In this document: piece after piece, positions 53,766 to 62,745 of the stretch
Layout: each line of letters starts with the position of its first letter
How positions within the stretch are numbered: position 1 is the stretch's first letter
Origin: Candidatus Latescibacterota bacterium
Lineage (GTDB): Bacteria > JAAXHH01
Direction of reading: 5' to 3'
Assembly (NCBI GenBank): GCA_022821085.1
Contig: JAJEEG010000006.1
Location: 753,330-817,329 of the forward strand
DNA length: 64,000 bases
The notes under the pieces: model-generated
The model's input: only the letters and a program-made list of their open reading frames with translations
What the model was told of the DNA's origin: nothing
Database searches by the model: none
Position numbers and translations under genes: made by a program

Positions 53766-54752
53766 ATGGGCCTTAAAGACTCCCTTTACAAGACGGCGTC
53801 CCGGTACGAACCGCTTCAGCGGATCCTGCGCGATTCCATTGTAGCGCGGAAGCTGCGGTTTCCGGAAGTGATCAGTATCGAGGGGTCGAGTTTCTGCAAC
53901 GCCGACTGCATCATGTGCCCGCGGGAACTGCTGAGCCGCAAGAAGGGCAATATGTCCATGGACCTGTACCGCAAGATCATCGACGAGTGCGCCGAAAACG
54001 CCCGGTACATCCGGCTCATACAACCCTTCATGTTCGGGGAGTCCTTCATCAACAAGAAGCTCGTCGACATGATCGCGTATACGAAGCAAAAGCTGCCCCG
54101 CGTGCCGGTCAGCGTGAGCACCAACGGTTCACTGATCACACCGCAAAAGGCGCAGGAACTCATCGATTGCGGGCTGGACAAGATCAATATCGATATCGAC
54201 GGGGCGACGGCGGAGACCTTCGAGGCGGTGCGCGTCGGGCTCGACTACGAACAGGTGGTGGAGAACGCGCGGTACCTGATGGAACTGAAGCGGTCCGTCC
54301 GCAGCAAGACGCCGGAAATCACGGTGACCATCATCAACATGGCCGAGACCCAGCACGAGATCGATGCGTTCAGGGAACTCTGGAAACCTATCGCCGACCA
54401 CGTGGTGGTGCAGAGCTACACCACCTGGACGGGCAGCGTGGAAGACAAGAACGTGGGCGAGCAGGCCGAGGCATCGGCCGTCGGCGGTTTCACCTTCCCC
54501 TGCAAGCATCCCTGGGAGGAGTTCGTCATCGCGAACGACGGCCGGGTCTCCATCTGTTGTCTCGATTTCGACTTCAAGGTAGAGGTGGGCGACGTCTCGA
54601 AGCAGTCGATCAGGGAAGTCTGGAACGGCGCGCCGATCCAGGAAATTCGCCAGAAGATGATCGAGAACCGGTACGACGAACTCGAGATCTGCGGCCAGTG
54701 CAACAACTACATCTTTCAGACGGAATGCGCCTGGCACCAGGTGTGGAAGTGA
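53766..54752 (+). CDS. Radical SAM/SPASM protein
   Basis: The 328-residue protein has the radical SAM cluster in FCNADCIMCPRE (C-x3-C-x2-C) near residue 45 and a SPASM-like C-terminus with cysteines in FPCKHPWEE, VSICCLDFD and CGQCNNY. IRLIQPFMFGESFI follows the cluster. Relatives modify peptides, sugars or lipids. Placement between glycosyltransferases suggests a role in glycan or lipid-linked sugar modification, without direct proof. It overlaps nothing and is spaced six bases from the upstream gene. Confidence 0.85.
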   Translation: MGLKDSLYKTASRYEPLQRILRDSIVARKLRFPEVISIEGSSFCNADCIMCPRELLSRKKGNMSMDLYRKIIDECAENARYIRLIQPFMFGESFINKKLVDMIAYTKQKLPRVPVSVSTNGSLITPQKAQELIDCGLDKINIDIDGATAETFEAVRVGLDYEQVVENARYLMELKRSVRSKTPEITVTIINMAETQHEIDAFRELWKPIADHVVVQSYTTWTGSVEDKNVGEQAEASAVGGFTFPCKHPWEEFVIANDGRVSICCLDFDFKVEVGDVSKQSIREVWNGAPIQEIRQKMIENRYDELEICGQCNNYIFQTECAWHQVWK

Positions 54753-54782
54753 TGCCGGAGTACCCGCCCGGCTATCTTTAGT

Positions 54783-54826
54783 CGTTCCCGAACCGTTCCC
54801 GATCCGATCTCGATTCCGATTCCGAA
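54783..54826. repeat. Degenerate 11-bp tandem repeat
   Basis: Four 11-base units rich in CG(T/A)TCCCGAT begin at 54783, 54794, 54805 and 54816. They occupy the gap between the radical SAM gene and the next glycosyltransferase. Confidence 0.65.
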
Positions 54827-54848
54827 CGCCATCATTCAGAGGACGGCC

Positions 54849-55994
54849 ATGGCCGGCATGGCGCCCGCGCGCATCCTGCAGGTATGCTCCTCCCTGGCCT
54901 GGGGCGGCACGGAGATGCACGTTCCGATCCTGGCGGGAAAACTCCGGGACCGCGGTCACGACGTGCGCCTGGTGCTTCATCCAAAAGGATCGATTGCCGG
55001 CGAGGCCCGCGAACGGGGTTTCACGGTCGAAACCGTCCCGATCGGCGGTTACGTGAACCCCCTTTCTACCGGCGCGCTGCGGCGCTGCATCCGACGCTTC
55101 CGCCCCGGCGTCCTCCATCTCCACCTTTCCCGCGACCTCTGGCAGATCGTGCCCGCCGCGCGGCTGGCGGGATTCGAGGGTCCGCTCCTGCTCACCAAGC
55201 ACGTCGGTTCCTACGTGACGAAGAAGGATCTGCTGCACCGCTGGCTGTACCGGCGTGTTTCCCGGGTCATCACGGTATCGGAGACGTTGAACAGGAACGT
55301 GCGGGAGACCTGTCCCGTCCCGCCGGATCGCGTGGTGACGGTGCATCCGGCCCTGGACCTGGAACGGTTCGATCCGGCCCGCTACGACCGGGAAGACACG
55401 AGACGATCGCTCGGAATCGCCTCCGAAGCCCGGATGGTGGGGACCGTGGGCCGCGTATCTCCGGGAAAGGGCTACGAGGAGTTCCTGCAGGCCGCCCGGA
55501 TGCTTCGGGACCGCCATCCGGAGATGTCCCTGCGGTTCGTCGTGGTGGGCGAGGCGAGCTTCGGAGAGGAAGCGTACCACGATGGAATCGTACGACAGGC
55601 CCGGGATCTCGGCCTCGGTGAAACCGTGCTGTTCACGGGCTTCAGGCGCGATATTCCCGCCTTGCTGAACGCCATGGACGTTTTTATATTCCCCTCCAGA
55701 GCAGAGGGATTCGGCGCGACGGTCATCGAGGCGATGGCCATGGGCGTGGCCTGCGTATCGACCCGGTCGGACGGCACGCTGGACACCGTGGAGGAAGGCG
55801 AAACGGGCCTGGTCTTTCAGGGTGGCGACGCGGATGGGCTCGCACGGTCGGTGGAATCGCTGCTGAAGGACGAGCGTCTGCGCACGCGTATCGCGGAAAC
55901 CGGCCGCGTACGGGCCAGGGAACGCTTCAATCTCGATGCCATGACCGACCGGGTGGAAGCGCTCTACGCCGCCTCCATGGCCCGTCCCGCCTGA
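54849..55994 (+). CDS. Family 4 glycosyltransferase
   Basis: The 381-residue GT-B enzyme has an N-terminal acceptor domain (ILQVCSSLAWGGTEMHVP) and a C-terminal nucleotide-sugar domain with GTVGRVSPGKGYEEFL, FTGFRRDIPALLNAMDVF and the E-x7-E motif in SRAEGFGATVIEAMAMG. These are GT4 hallmarks. It probably adds a sugar to a lipid-linked glycan or lipopolysaccharide core. AGAGGA lies upstream of ATG 54849. The MsbA-like gene starts 18 bases after its stop. Confidence 0.9.
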   Translation: MAGMAPARILQVCSSLAWGGTEMHVPILAGKLRDRGHDVRLVLHPKGSIAGEARERGFTVETVPIGGYVNPLSTGALRRCIRRFRPGVLHLHLSRDLWQIVPAARLAGFEGPLLLTKHVGSYVTKKDLLHRWLYRRVSRVITVSETLNRNVRETCPVPPDRVVTVHPALDLERFDPARYDREDTRRSLGIASEARMVGTVGRVSPGKGYEEFLQAARMLRDRHPEMSLRFVVVGEASFGEEAYHDGIVRQARDLGLGETVLFTGFRRDIPALLNAMDVFIFPSRAEGFGATVIEAMAMGVACVSTRSDGTLDTVEEGETGLVFQGGDADGLARSVESLLKDERLRTRIAETGRVRARERFNLDAMTDRVEALYAASMARPA

Positions 55995-56012
55995 CCCCCG
56001 AATCGACCCCCC

Positions 56013-57956
56013 ATGAATCTGTATCTCCGAGTACTTTCATACGTAAAACCCTACTGGTACTTTATGGCCGGCGCCATGGTATGCATGGCCTGTTTCGCGC
56101 TGACCAGCAGCGCCACGGTCTGGGTGGCCCTGCCCTTTCTGCAGACCCTCTTCGGCCAGGAAACCGTGCGGACGGCTCAGACGGTTCAGGAAGGGCAAGG
56201 CGGGCAGCCCGGGCAGCCCGGGCAGCCCGGGCAGCTCGGACAGGGCGGGCAGCTCGACATGGCCCGGGATTCGGCGAACCGGCTGGAACAGCGCACCGGG
56301 ATGACGGGCCTGCGCGAGACGTTGAAGGAACGCACCAACGACCTGATCAGGCGGCCGACCAAGCAGGCCACCCTCGAGCGCCTCTGCCTGATCATCCTGT
56401 TCATCCTCCTGCTCAAGAACATCAGCAGTTACATGCAGGCCTACCTGATGGCCTACGCCGAGAACGGGGTCATCAAAGACCTCAGGAACCACCTGTATAT
56501 CCATCTGCACCGTCTTTCCCTTTCCTATTTCCACCGGGAACGCACGGGGGAACTCATCTCCCGCGTATCCTACGACGTCATGAAGATCAACGGGACCATC
56601 TCGGCCGCCTTCGGCACGCTGGTCAAGGAGCCCATGCTGATCGTGGTCTTCCTCGCGATCCTCCTGATCCTCAGCTGGCAGTTGACGCTGGTCTCCCTGG
56701 TCCTGCTTCCCTTAAGCGTCCTCGTCATTACCACGGTGGGCAGGCGGCTTCGCCGGAGCAGCACGGCCTCCCAGGAAGCCATGGCCGACCTGACCTCGAC
56801 GCTCCAGGAGACCGTGGCCGGCGTGCGGGTGGTCAAGGCCTTCAACATGGAGTCCTTCGAAATCGGCAAGTTCAAGCGGCAGACGCAACACTACTTCCGC
56901 ACGCTGCTCCGCCTGACCCACATGCACAATCTGGCCAGCCCCATCACGGAGATCCTGGGCGGCGCCGTCGGCCTGGCGATCCTCTGGTACGGCGGTCGGC
57001 AGGTGCTGGAAGGCGGCCTGCTGGCGCCCGAGGATTTCCTGACCTTCTTCCTGGCCCTCTTTTCCATGATGAAACCGGTCAAGGAACTCGGCCAGGTGCA
57101 CAACCGGATACAGGAAGGGATCGCGGCGGCCGACCGCGTGTTTTCCGTGCTGGACACAGCCCCGGAGATCACGGACGCTCCCGGTGCGGTCCCGCTGCTC
57201 GACCTGCGGCGGGAGATCCGGCTCGATCGCGTTACTTTCCGGTACGATGAGGTCTCCGATCCCGCCCTGGAAGAGATCGACCTGGTGGTCCGGTCGGGCG
57301 AGACCGTGGCGCTCGTGGGACCCAGCGGCGGCGGCAAGTCCACCCTGGTGGATCTCGTCGCGCGGTTCTACGATCCGTCCGGGGGCCGCATCGAAATCGA
57401 CGGGAAAGACCTGCGTTCGGTCACCGTGGCCTCCCTCCGGGACAAGATGGGCATCGTTACCCAGGACGTCATCCTGTTCAACGATACGGTCCGCAACAAC
57501 ATCGCCTATGGCGTGGCGGAAACGCCCCGGGACCGGATCCGGTCCGCCGCGGTCGCCGCGAATGCGGACGACTTCATCGCGCAGTTGCCCGACGGATACG
57601 ATACGTTTCTCGGGGAGCGGGGCGTGCGGCTTTCCGGGGGACAGCGCCAGCGCATCGCCATCGCCCGGGCCATCCTGAAGGATCCCCAGATCCTCATATT
57701 CGACGAGGCCACGTCCAGCCTGGACACCGAGTCCGAGCAGCTGGTCCAGGAGGCCATCGACCGGCTGATGAAGGGCAGGACGGCCCTGGTCATCGCCCAC
57801 CGCCTGTCGACGGTGCAGAAGGCGGACCGGGTGGTCGTGGTCGACCGCGGCCGGATCGTCCAGGCCGGCGACCACGGGTCGCTGATCCAGGAAGACGGCC
57901 TGTACCGGAAGCTCTACAACCTGCAGTTCCGGGACCAGGAACCGGTCGCGGAATAA
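56013..57956 (+). CDS. MsbA-type lipid exporter (ABC permease-ATPase fusion) with Gln-Gly-Pro repeat
   Basis: The 647-residue half transporter has a six-helix membrane domain (about 1-370) and an ATPase domain with Walker A GPSGGGKST near 436, signature LSGGQRQR near 540, Walker B ILIFDEATSSLD near 560 and H-loop IAHRLST near 594. MsbA-type proteins flip lipid A-core or related lipids. Residues about 57-82 between helices 1 and 2 carry a low-complexity Gly-Gln-Pro stretch encoded by a 9-base repeat. This loop faces the periplasm in MsbA. Position among core glycosyltransferases supports lipid A-core or lipid-linked glycan export. Confidence 0.9.
   Translation: MNLYLRVLSYVKPYWYFMAGAMVCMACFALTSSATVWVALPFLQTLFGQETVRTAQTVQEGQGGQPGQPGQPGQLGQGGQLDMARDSANRLEQRTGMTGLRETLKERTNDLIRRPTKQATLERLCLIILFILLLKNISSYMQAYLMAYAENGVIKDLRNHLYIHLHRLSLSYFHRERTGELISRVSYDVMKINGTISAAFGTLVKEPMLIVVFLAILLILSWQLTLVSLVLLPLSVLVITTVGRRLRRSSTASQEAMADLTSTLQETVAGVRVVKAFNMESFEIGKFKRQTQHYFRTLLRLTHMHNLASPITEILGGAVGLAILWYGGRQVLEGGLLAPEDFLTFFLALFSMMKPVKELGQVHNRIQEGIAAADRVFSVLDTAPEITDAPGAVPLLDLRREIRLDRVTFRYDEVSDPALEEIDLVVRSGETVALVGPSGGGKSTLVDLVARFYDPSGGRIEIDGKDLRSVTVASLRDKMGIVTQDVILFNDTVRNNIAYGVAETPRDRIRSAAVAANADDFIAQLPDGYDTFLGERGVRLSGGQRQRIAIARAILKDPQILIFDEATSSLDTESEQLVQEAIDRLMKGRTALVIAHRLSTVQKADRVVVVDRGRIVQAGDHGSLIQEDGLYRKLYNLQFRDQEPVAE
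56202..56237. repeat. 9-bp tandem array coding for GQP repeats
   Basis: Four units of GGGCAGCCC (the last GGGCAGCTC) encode GQPGQPGQPGQL in the MsbA-like protein. Confidence 0.9.
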
Positions 57957-57966
57957 CGGACGGCCG

Positions 57967-59112
57967 ATGATTTGGTATCCAATCGAGAAGCGGCTCAAGA
58001 CCCGGGTGCTTAAATGGCTGGCCAGCCATCCCCTGGGCCGCCGCCGCGGACCGCCCGGCGCGGTCGATACAGATCGCATCAGCCGGATCCTGGTCATCCG
58101 GCAACACGACCAGTTCGGCGATTTCCTGCTGACCACACCCGCGATCCGCGCGCTGCGGGCGCGGTTCCCCGCCGCGCACCTCACCCTGGTGGTCCGCGCC
58201 TACCTGCACCCCGTCGCCCGAAACAATCCGGACGTGGACGAGGTCCTGCTGTTCCACGAATCCGGTTTCCGCTGGCGGCCCCGGGACATCCGGTCCTTCG
58301 TCAATCTCATGCGCGACCCCGTCGATCTCGCGGTTGTGTTCAACACGGTTTCCCACTCCCTTTCCAGCGACCTCATCGCCTGGCTTTCGGGCGCCCCCGT
58401 GGTCATGGGACCCGCAACCCCAACCTTCGACCACCTCGATCACAATCCATTCTACACGATCAACGTGCCCGTGCGTCCCGAACCCAGGCACCAGATCCAG
58501 CGGAACCTGGACGTGGTGCGGTACGTGGGCGCCGATACGGACGACCTGTCCTACCGTTACGCCATGACCGCGGAGGAACACGCGGCCGGCCGGGCGGTGA
58601 TCGATGGCCTGGCCGGGGATCCCGGGAAGCCCGGAGGCCCCGTGGTCGCCGTCCACTTCGGCACCGGGGACGCCAGGAAACGATACCCCGTGGAGCAGCT
58701 GGCCCGCATCTGTGATGAAATGGCCGCCCGGCGCTCCGCCCGGATCCTGGTCATCCCCGCGCCGGGAGAAGAGGAACTGCTGCGTGCGTTGCGCGAAGCG
58801 GCATCTGCTCCGCTGCACGGCGCACCGCCCCTGTCACTGCGGGAGGTCGCGGGCGTGATCCATGCCGCGGACCTGCTCGTATGCAACGACACCGGGGTCC
58901 TCCACCTCGCCGCCGCCGTGGAGACGCCCACCCTGTCCTTCCACGCCACCAGCGATCCGGCCTACTGGAAGCCGCCCGGCAGAAGGCACCGCGCCTTCTA
59001 CGCGGCCAGTCAGCGGATCGCGGACATCCCGCCGGACCGCGTGTGGCACGAAATCACCGCCATGCTCGATGATTCCGGCAGCGGCGAAACAGGCGAGATC
59101 ATCCGGGTCTGA
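57967..59112 (+). CDS. Family 9 glycosyltransferase (heptosyltransferase-like)
   Basis: The 381-residue protein has the GT9 pattern: RILVIRQHDQFGDFLLTTPAIRAL cut to the diagnostic QHDQFGDFLLTTP start, LTLVVRAYLHPVA, GDARKRYPVEQLA in the C-terminal domain and CNDTGVLHLAAAV near residue 310 for the nucleotide-sugar site. GT9 enzymes transfer heptose or similar sugars to the lipopolysaccharide inner core. It starts 10 bases after the MsbA-like gene. Confidence 0.88.
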   Translation: MIWYPIEKRLKTRVLKWLASHPLGRRRGPPGAVDTDRISRILVIRQHDQFGDFLLTTPAIRALRARFPAAHLTLVVRAYLHPVARNNPDVDEVLLFHESGFRWRPRDIRSFVNLMRDPVDLAVVFNTVSHSLSSDLIAWLSGAPVVMGPATPTFDHLDHNPFYTINVPVRPEPRHQIQRNLDVVRYVGADTDDLSYRYAMTAEEHAAGRAVIDGLAGDPGKPGGPVVAVHFGTGDARKRYPVEQLARICDEMAARRSARILVIPAPGEEELLRALREAASAPLHGAPPLSLREVAGVIHAADLLVCNDTGVLHLAAAVETPTLSFHATSDPAYWKPPGRRHRAFYAASQRIADIPPDRVWHEITAMLDDSGSGETGEIIRV

Positions 59113-59138
59113 ACCCGGTCTGAGGCGGCCTAATTCAC

Positions 59139-59167
59139 TTGACACGACCCCTGCCCGCCCATACCAT
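59139..59167 (+). promoter_or_regulatory. Promoter of the methyltransferase-symporter segment
   Basis: TTGACA at 59139-59144 and TACCAT at 59162-59167 are exactly 17 bases apart. Transcription would start near 59174, so ORF starts before that position are excluded. Confidence 0.5.
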
Positions 59168-59213
59168 GTTGCCCGCTCAGGCGAACGCCTCCATGGCACG
59201 GGAACGGGTGAAC

Positions 59214-59714
59214 ATGGCGACCAAACTCGATCTGGGCTGCGGACCTTTCGGGAAGCTGGAAGGGTCGGTCGGCCTGGACATCAACGATGCGGCGCACGTG
59301 GACGTCGTGCACAGCCTGGACGACTACCCCTATCCCTTCGACGACGCACAGTTCGATCATGTCGAGATGTCTCATATCCTGGAGCATATCCTCCAGCCGG
59401 CCCGGGCCATGGACGAAGTGTACCGCATCGCGCGGCCCGGGGCTTCGATCCGCATCGTCACGCCCCACTACTCGTCGCAGTTATCCTATGGCGACCTGAC
59501 GCACTATCATCACTTCGGCTACGTGACGATCACCCAGATGTGTCGGGACGGGCGGTTTCGAATGGACGAATGCAGGCTGATCTTCAGCGACGTCTACCGT
59601 GTGCTGGGCATCAGCCTGCTCGCCAACTGGTTTCCCCGCCGTTGGGAGAAATACCTGGCGTTCATCTTCCCCGGCATGTACGTGGAGGCGAAGCTGACCG
59701 TCGTCAAGCCTTGA
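59214..59714 (+). CDS. Class I SAM-dependent methyltransferase (Methyltransf_11-like)
   Basis: The 166-residue protein opens with the SAM motif KLDLGCGPFGKLEG, then acidic SVGLDINDAAHVD, and HVEMSHILEHI in motif II position with RIARPGASIRIVTPHY. These are class I methyltransferase features. ATG 59214 is chosen because a promoter-like site ends just upstream of an earlier ATG and the SAM motif begins within a few residues; ATG 59193 is an alternative. Substrate could be a sugar or lipid of the surrounding glycan cluster. Confidence 0.8.
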   Translation: MATKLDLGCGPFGKLEGSVGLDINDAAHVDVVHSLDDYPYPFDDAQFDHVEMSHILEHILQPARAMDEVYRIARPGASIRIVTPHYSSQLSYGDLTHYHHFGYVTITQMCRDGRFRMDECRLIFSDVYRVLGISLLANWFPRRWEKYLAFIFPGMYVEAKLTVVKP

Positions 59715-59742
59715 ACGGAAAGGGATGAACCGGAGGACCGAA

Positions 59743-60054
59743 ATGTCTGATTCGACGGATACAGCCGGCAGCAAGGCCGCCGCGGCGCTTCGCCGCTACT
59801 GGCGGGCCAACATACGGATCATGGCCGTGCTGCTCGGGCTGTGGGCCGTGGCCGGACTGGGGGCCGGCATCCTGTTCGCGGACACGCTCAACGCGTACCG
59901 TATATCCGGCACAGGCTTTCCCCTGGGATTCTGGTTCGCCCACCAGGGCAGCATCATCGTGTTCGTGCTGCTCATACTGGCCTATTGCCTGTACATGAAC
60001 CGCCTGGACAACCGGCACCGCCGGGAACTCGAAACCATCAGACAGGAAGGGTAG
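59743..60054 (+). CDS. Small symporter subunit (DUF4212 family)
   Basis: The 103-residue protein has two transmembrane helices, after a basic RRYWRANIR start and around FPLGFWFAHQGSIIVFVLL. This fits the DUF4212 proteins found directly before VC_2705-type sodium:solute symporters. ATG 59743 is preferred over 59725 because GGAGGA lies six bases upstream. The symporter starts eight bases after its stop. Confidence 0.85.
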   Translation: MSDSTDTAGSKAAAALRRYWRANIRIMAVLLGLWAVAGLGAGILFADTLNAYRISGTGFPLGFWFAHQGSIIVFVLLILAYCLYMNRLDNRHRRELETIRQEG

Positions 60055-60062
60055 CGCGGCCG

Positions 60063-61916
60063 ATGTCGGTACAGGCTTGGACCTATTTGTTCGTAGCGCT
60101 CTCTTTCGGTCTCTACCTCTTTATCGCGTGGCGGACCCGGGTCCGGGACACCCGGGGCTTCTATGTCGCCGGACGCGGCGTGCCCGCCGCGGCCAACGGC
60201 ATGGCCACGGCCGCCGACTGGATGAGCGCGGCGTCCTTCATTTCCATGGCCGGGTTGATTTCCACGATGGGATACGCCGGCGGCGTCTATCTCATGGGCT
60301 GGACGGGCGGATACGTGCTGCTGGCGCTGCTGCTCGCGCCGTACCTGCGGAAATTCGGCCACTATACCGTGCCGGACTTCGTGGGAGATCGTTTCGCGTC
60401 GGACCTCGCGCGCGTCGTGGCCGTCTCGTGCGCCATATTCATCAGCTTTACCTACGTGGCGGGGCAGATGCGCGGCGTGGGCGTCGTCTTCAGCCGGTTC
60501 CTCGAAGTGGACATCCATATCGGCGTCATCATCGGGATGGCCATCGTTTTCATCTACGCCACGCTCGGGGGGATGAAGGGCATCACGTGGACCCAGGTCG
60601 CCCAGTACTGGGTGCTCATCACCGCCTTTCTCATCCCCGCCATCGCCATCAGCATCAAGCTCACGGGCAGCCCCCTGCCGCAGGCCGGACTCGGTACCAC
60701 GCTGGAGCCGTCCATCGCGGGCCAGTCGGGCGTATACCTGCTGGAGAAGCTCAACCAGATACAGACCGACCTGGGGTTCAGCAGCTACACGGCCACCTTC
60801 GTGGGGGGGTGGGACAAGGTCAACGTGTTCTGCGTGGCCCTCGCGCTCATGGTGGGCACGGCGGGCCTGCCCCACGTACTCGTCCGGTTCTACACCGTCA
60901 AATCGGTCCGGGCGGCACGCTGGAGCGCTTTCTGGGCGCTGCTTTTCATCTCCCTGCTCTACCTTACGGCCCCCGCGACCGCGGCCTTCGCGCGGTATTA
61001 CATGATCGACAGCCTGAACGGGAAGACCGCGCAGGAGCTGCCTTCGTGGTTCGAGAACTGGGAGAAGACCGGCCTCATCCAGTGGATGGACGACGGAGAC
61101 GGGGTCATGCGTTATTCGGCCGGTGACGACAACGAGATCTTCCGCGGCGGTTCCCTGTCGGCCGCCGAACTGGCCGATGTGAAGGTCGACCACCAGGCCT
61201 GGCTCGATTCGGACGGCGCCGACGGCGTGGATGGACGCGCGGCGCTCAGGGCCCGGGAACTCTCAGGTCCGGACCGCGACATCATCGTGCTGGCGACGCC
61301 GGAAATGGCCGAACTGGCCAGCTGGATCATCGCGCTCGTCGCGGCCGGCGGCCTGGCAGCGGCCCTGTCTACGGCCAGCGGGCTGCTGCTCGTCATTTCA
61401 TCCAGCGTTTCCCACGATCTGTATTACCGCGTGCTGCGCCCCAACGCGAGTGAGAGTCAACGGCTTTCCGTGGGCCGGAGCGTGATCGGCGTTGCCGTGG
61501 TCGTGGCCGGGATATTCGGCATCTACCCGCCGGGCTTCGTCAGCCAGGTGGTGGCATTCGCCTTCGGCCTCGCCGCCGCGAGCTTCTTTCCCGCCATCGT
61601 CCTGGGCATCTTCAGCAAGCGCGTCGGAACGGTACCCGCCGTGTGCGGCATCCTGGCCGGCATCGGCTTTACGGCATTCTACATCATTGCGTGCGTGTTC
61701 TTCGACATGGAAACCTGGACCTTCGGAATCTTCGCCAACGGTATCAGTCCCCAGGGGATCGGATCGATCGGCATGCTGATCAACTTCGCCGTGACCCTGG
61801 CGCTCACGCCGCTTTTCCCCAGGCCCGGCAAGGAAATCGAGGCCATGGTCGACTCGGTCAGGGAACCGGAAGACGCGGGACCCGCGGTGAGGATCGAGTC
61901 GGCCCCGGAACATTAA
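60063..61916 (+). CDS. Sodium:solute symporter (VC_2705/ActP-like)
   Basis: The 617-residue protein has about 13 transmembrane helices of the SSS family, with GFYVAGRGVPAAANGMATAADWMSAASFISMAG cut across the first helices and the Na-site region near LLVISSSVSHDLYY. Relatives carry acetate or other monocarboxylates. A soluble loop of about 100 residues, rich in Asp, Gly and Glu, lies between helices 7 and 8 (about 330-430). The paired DUF4212 gene upstream marks the VC_2705 type. The pair sits inside a glycan cluster and may not be functionally linked to it. Confidence 0.9.
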   Translation: MSVQAWTYLFVALSFGLYLFIAWRTRVRDTRGFYVAGRGVPAAANGMATAADWMSAASFISMAGLISTMGYAGGVYLMGWTGGYVLLALLLAPYLRKFGHYTVPDFVGDRFASDLARVVAVSCAIFISFTYVAGQMRGVGVVFSRFLEVDIHIGVIIGMAIVFIYATLGGMKGITWTQVAQYWVLITAFLIPAIAISIKLTGSPLPQAGLGTTLEPSIAGQSGVYLLEKLNQIQTDLGFSSYTATFVGGWDKVNVFCVALALMVGTAGLPHVLVRFYTVKSVRAARWSAFWALLFISLLYLTAPATAAFARYYMIDSLNGKTAQELPSWFENWEKTGLIQWMDDGDGVMRYSAGDDNEIFRGGSLSAAELADVKVDHQAWLDSDGADGVDGRAALRARELSGPDRDIIVLATPEMAELASWIIALVAAGGLAAALSTASGLLLVISSSVSHDLYYRVLRPNASESQRLSVGRSVIGVAVVVAGIFGIYPPGFVSQVVAFAFGLAAASFFPAIVLGIFSKRVGTVPAVCGILAGIGFTAFYIIACVFFDMETWTFGIFANGISPQGIGSIGMLINFAVTLALTPLFPRPGKEIEAMVDSVREPEDAGPAVRIESAPEH

Positions 61917-61934
61917 TCCGCGGGAACCGGCGCC

Positions 61935-62720
61935 ATGTCCCTCTCCGTCATCATCATTGCACGGAACGAAGCCCCGCAGATCGAAACCTGCCTGCAGAGC
62001 GCGCGGTTCGCCGACGAGATCGTGCTCGTGGATTCCGGGAGCGCCGACGACACCGTCGCCATTGCACGGGAATACGCCGACCGCGTCATCGAAACGGAGT
62101 GGCTGGGCTACGGACCGACCAAGCAACTGGCCCTGGAGCACGCCACGGGCGACTGGGTGCTGTGGCTGGATGCCGACGAGCGCGTTCCACCGGACCTGCG
62201 GGATGAGATTCTTGCCGTCGTGGACAGGGGAGACCGCGCCGGTTACCGGATCGCCCGGAAGACGCTTTTCCTGGGACACTGGATCCGTCATTGCGGATGG
62301 TACCCCGACTACGTGCTGCGCCTCTTCCGGCGCGGGGCCGACCCCCGGTTCACGGACGACGAGGTCCACGAGGCGTTGCACATCCGGGGACCGGTCGGCG
62401 ATCTGAAGCACCCCATGATCCATGATACCGACCCTACCCTCCATCACTACCTGGCCAAGTTCAACAGCTTTACCAGCCTCGGCGCCCGCCAGCTCTACCG
62501 GTCAGGCAGGCGTTTCCGTTTGACAGATCTGGTTTTCCGTCCGATTTTTACCCTGTTCAAAATGTACGTATTGCACAGAGGTTTCCTGGACGGTCTGCCG
62601 GGCTTCATCCTGTGCGGCCTTTCCGCCTGTTACGTTTTCACCAAGTACGCCAAGCTCTGGCACCTTCATCTCCGGGGCTCCGCCGACGCCGAATCGGGCG
62701 CGGGGGGCCGATCCTCCTGA
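61935..62720 (+). CDS. Family 2 glycosyltransferase (WaaE/KdtX-like)
   Basis: The 261-residue GT-A enzyme has SVIIIARNEAPQIETCLQS, VLVDSGSADDTVAIA and the metal site WLDADERVP near residue 78. HWIRHCGWYPDYVLRLFRR and the C-terminal amphipathic FFILCG-type segment match the WaaE branch. It is similar in layout to the genes at 52884 and 62746. The next gene follows after 25 bases. Confidence 0.88.
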   Translation: MSLSVIIIARNEAPQIETCLQSARFADEIVLVDSGSADDTVAIAREYADRVIETEWLGYGPTKQLALEHATGDWVLWLDADERVPPDLRDEILAVVDRGDRAGYRIARKTLFLGHWIRHCGWYPDYVLRLFRRGADPRFTDDEVHEALHIRGPVGDLKHPMIHDTDPTLHHYLAKFNSFTSLGARQLYRSGRRFRLTDLVFRPIFTLFKMYVLHRGFLDGLPGFILCGLSACYVFTKYAKLWHLHLRGSADAESGAGGRSS

Positions 62721-62745
62721 AACCGCGCATCCACCGGCGTCTCCC

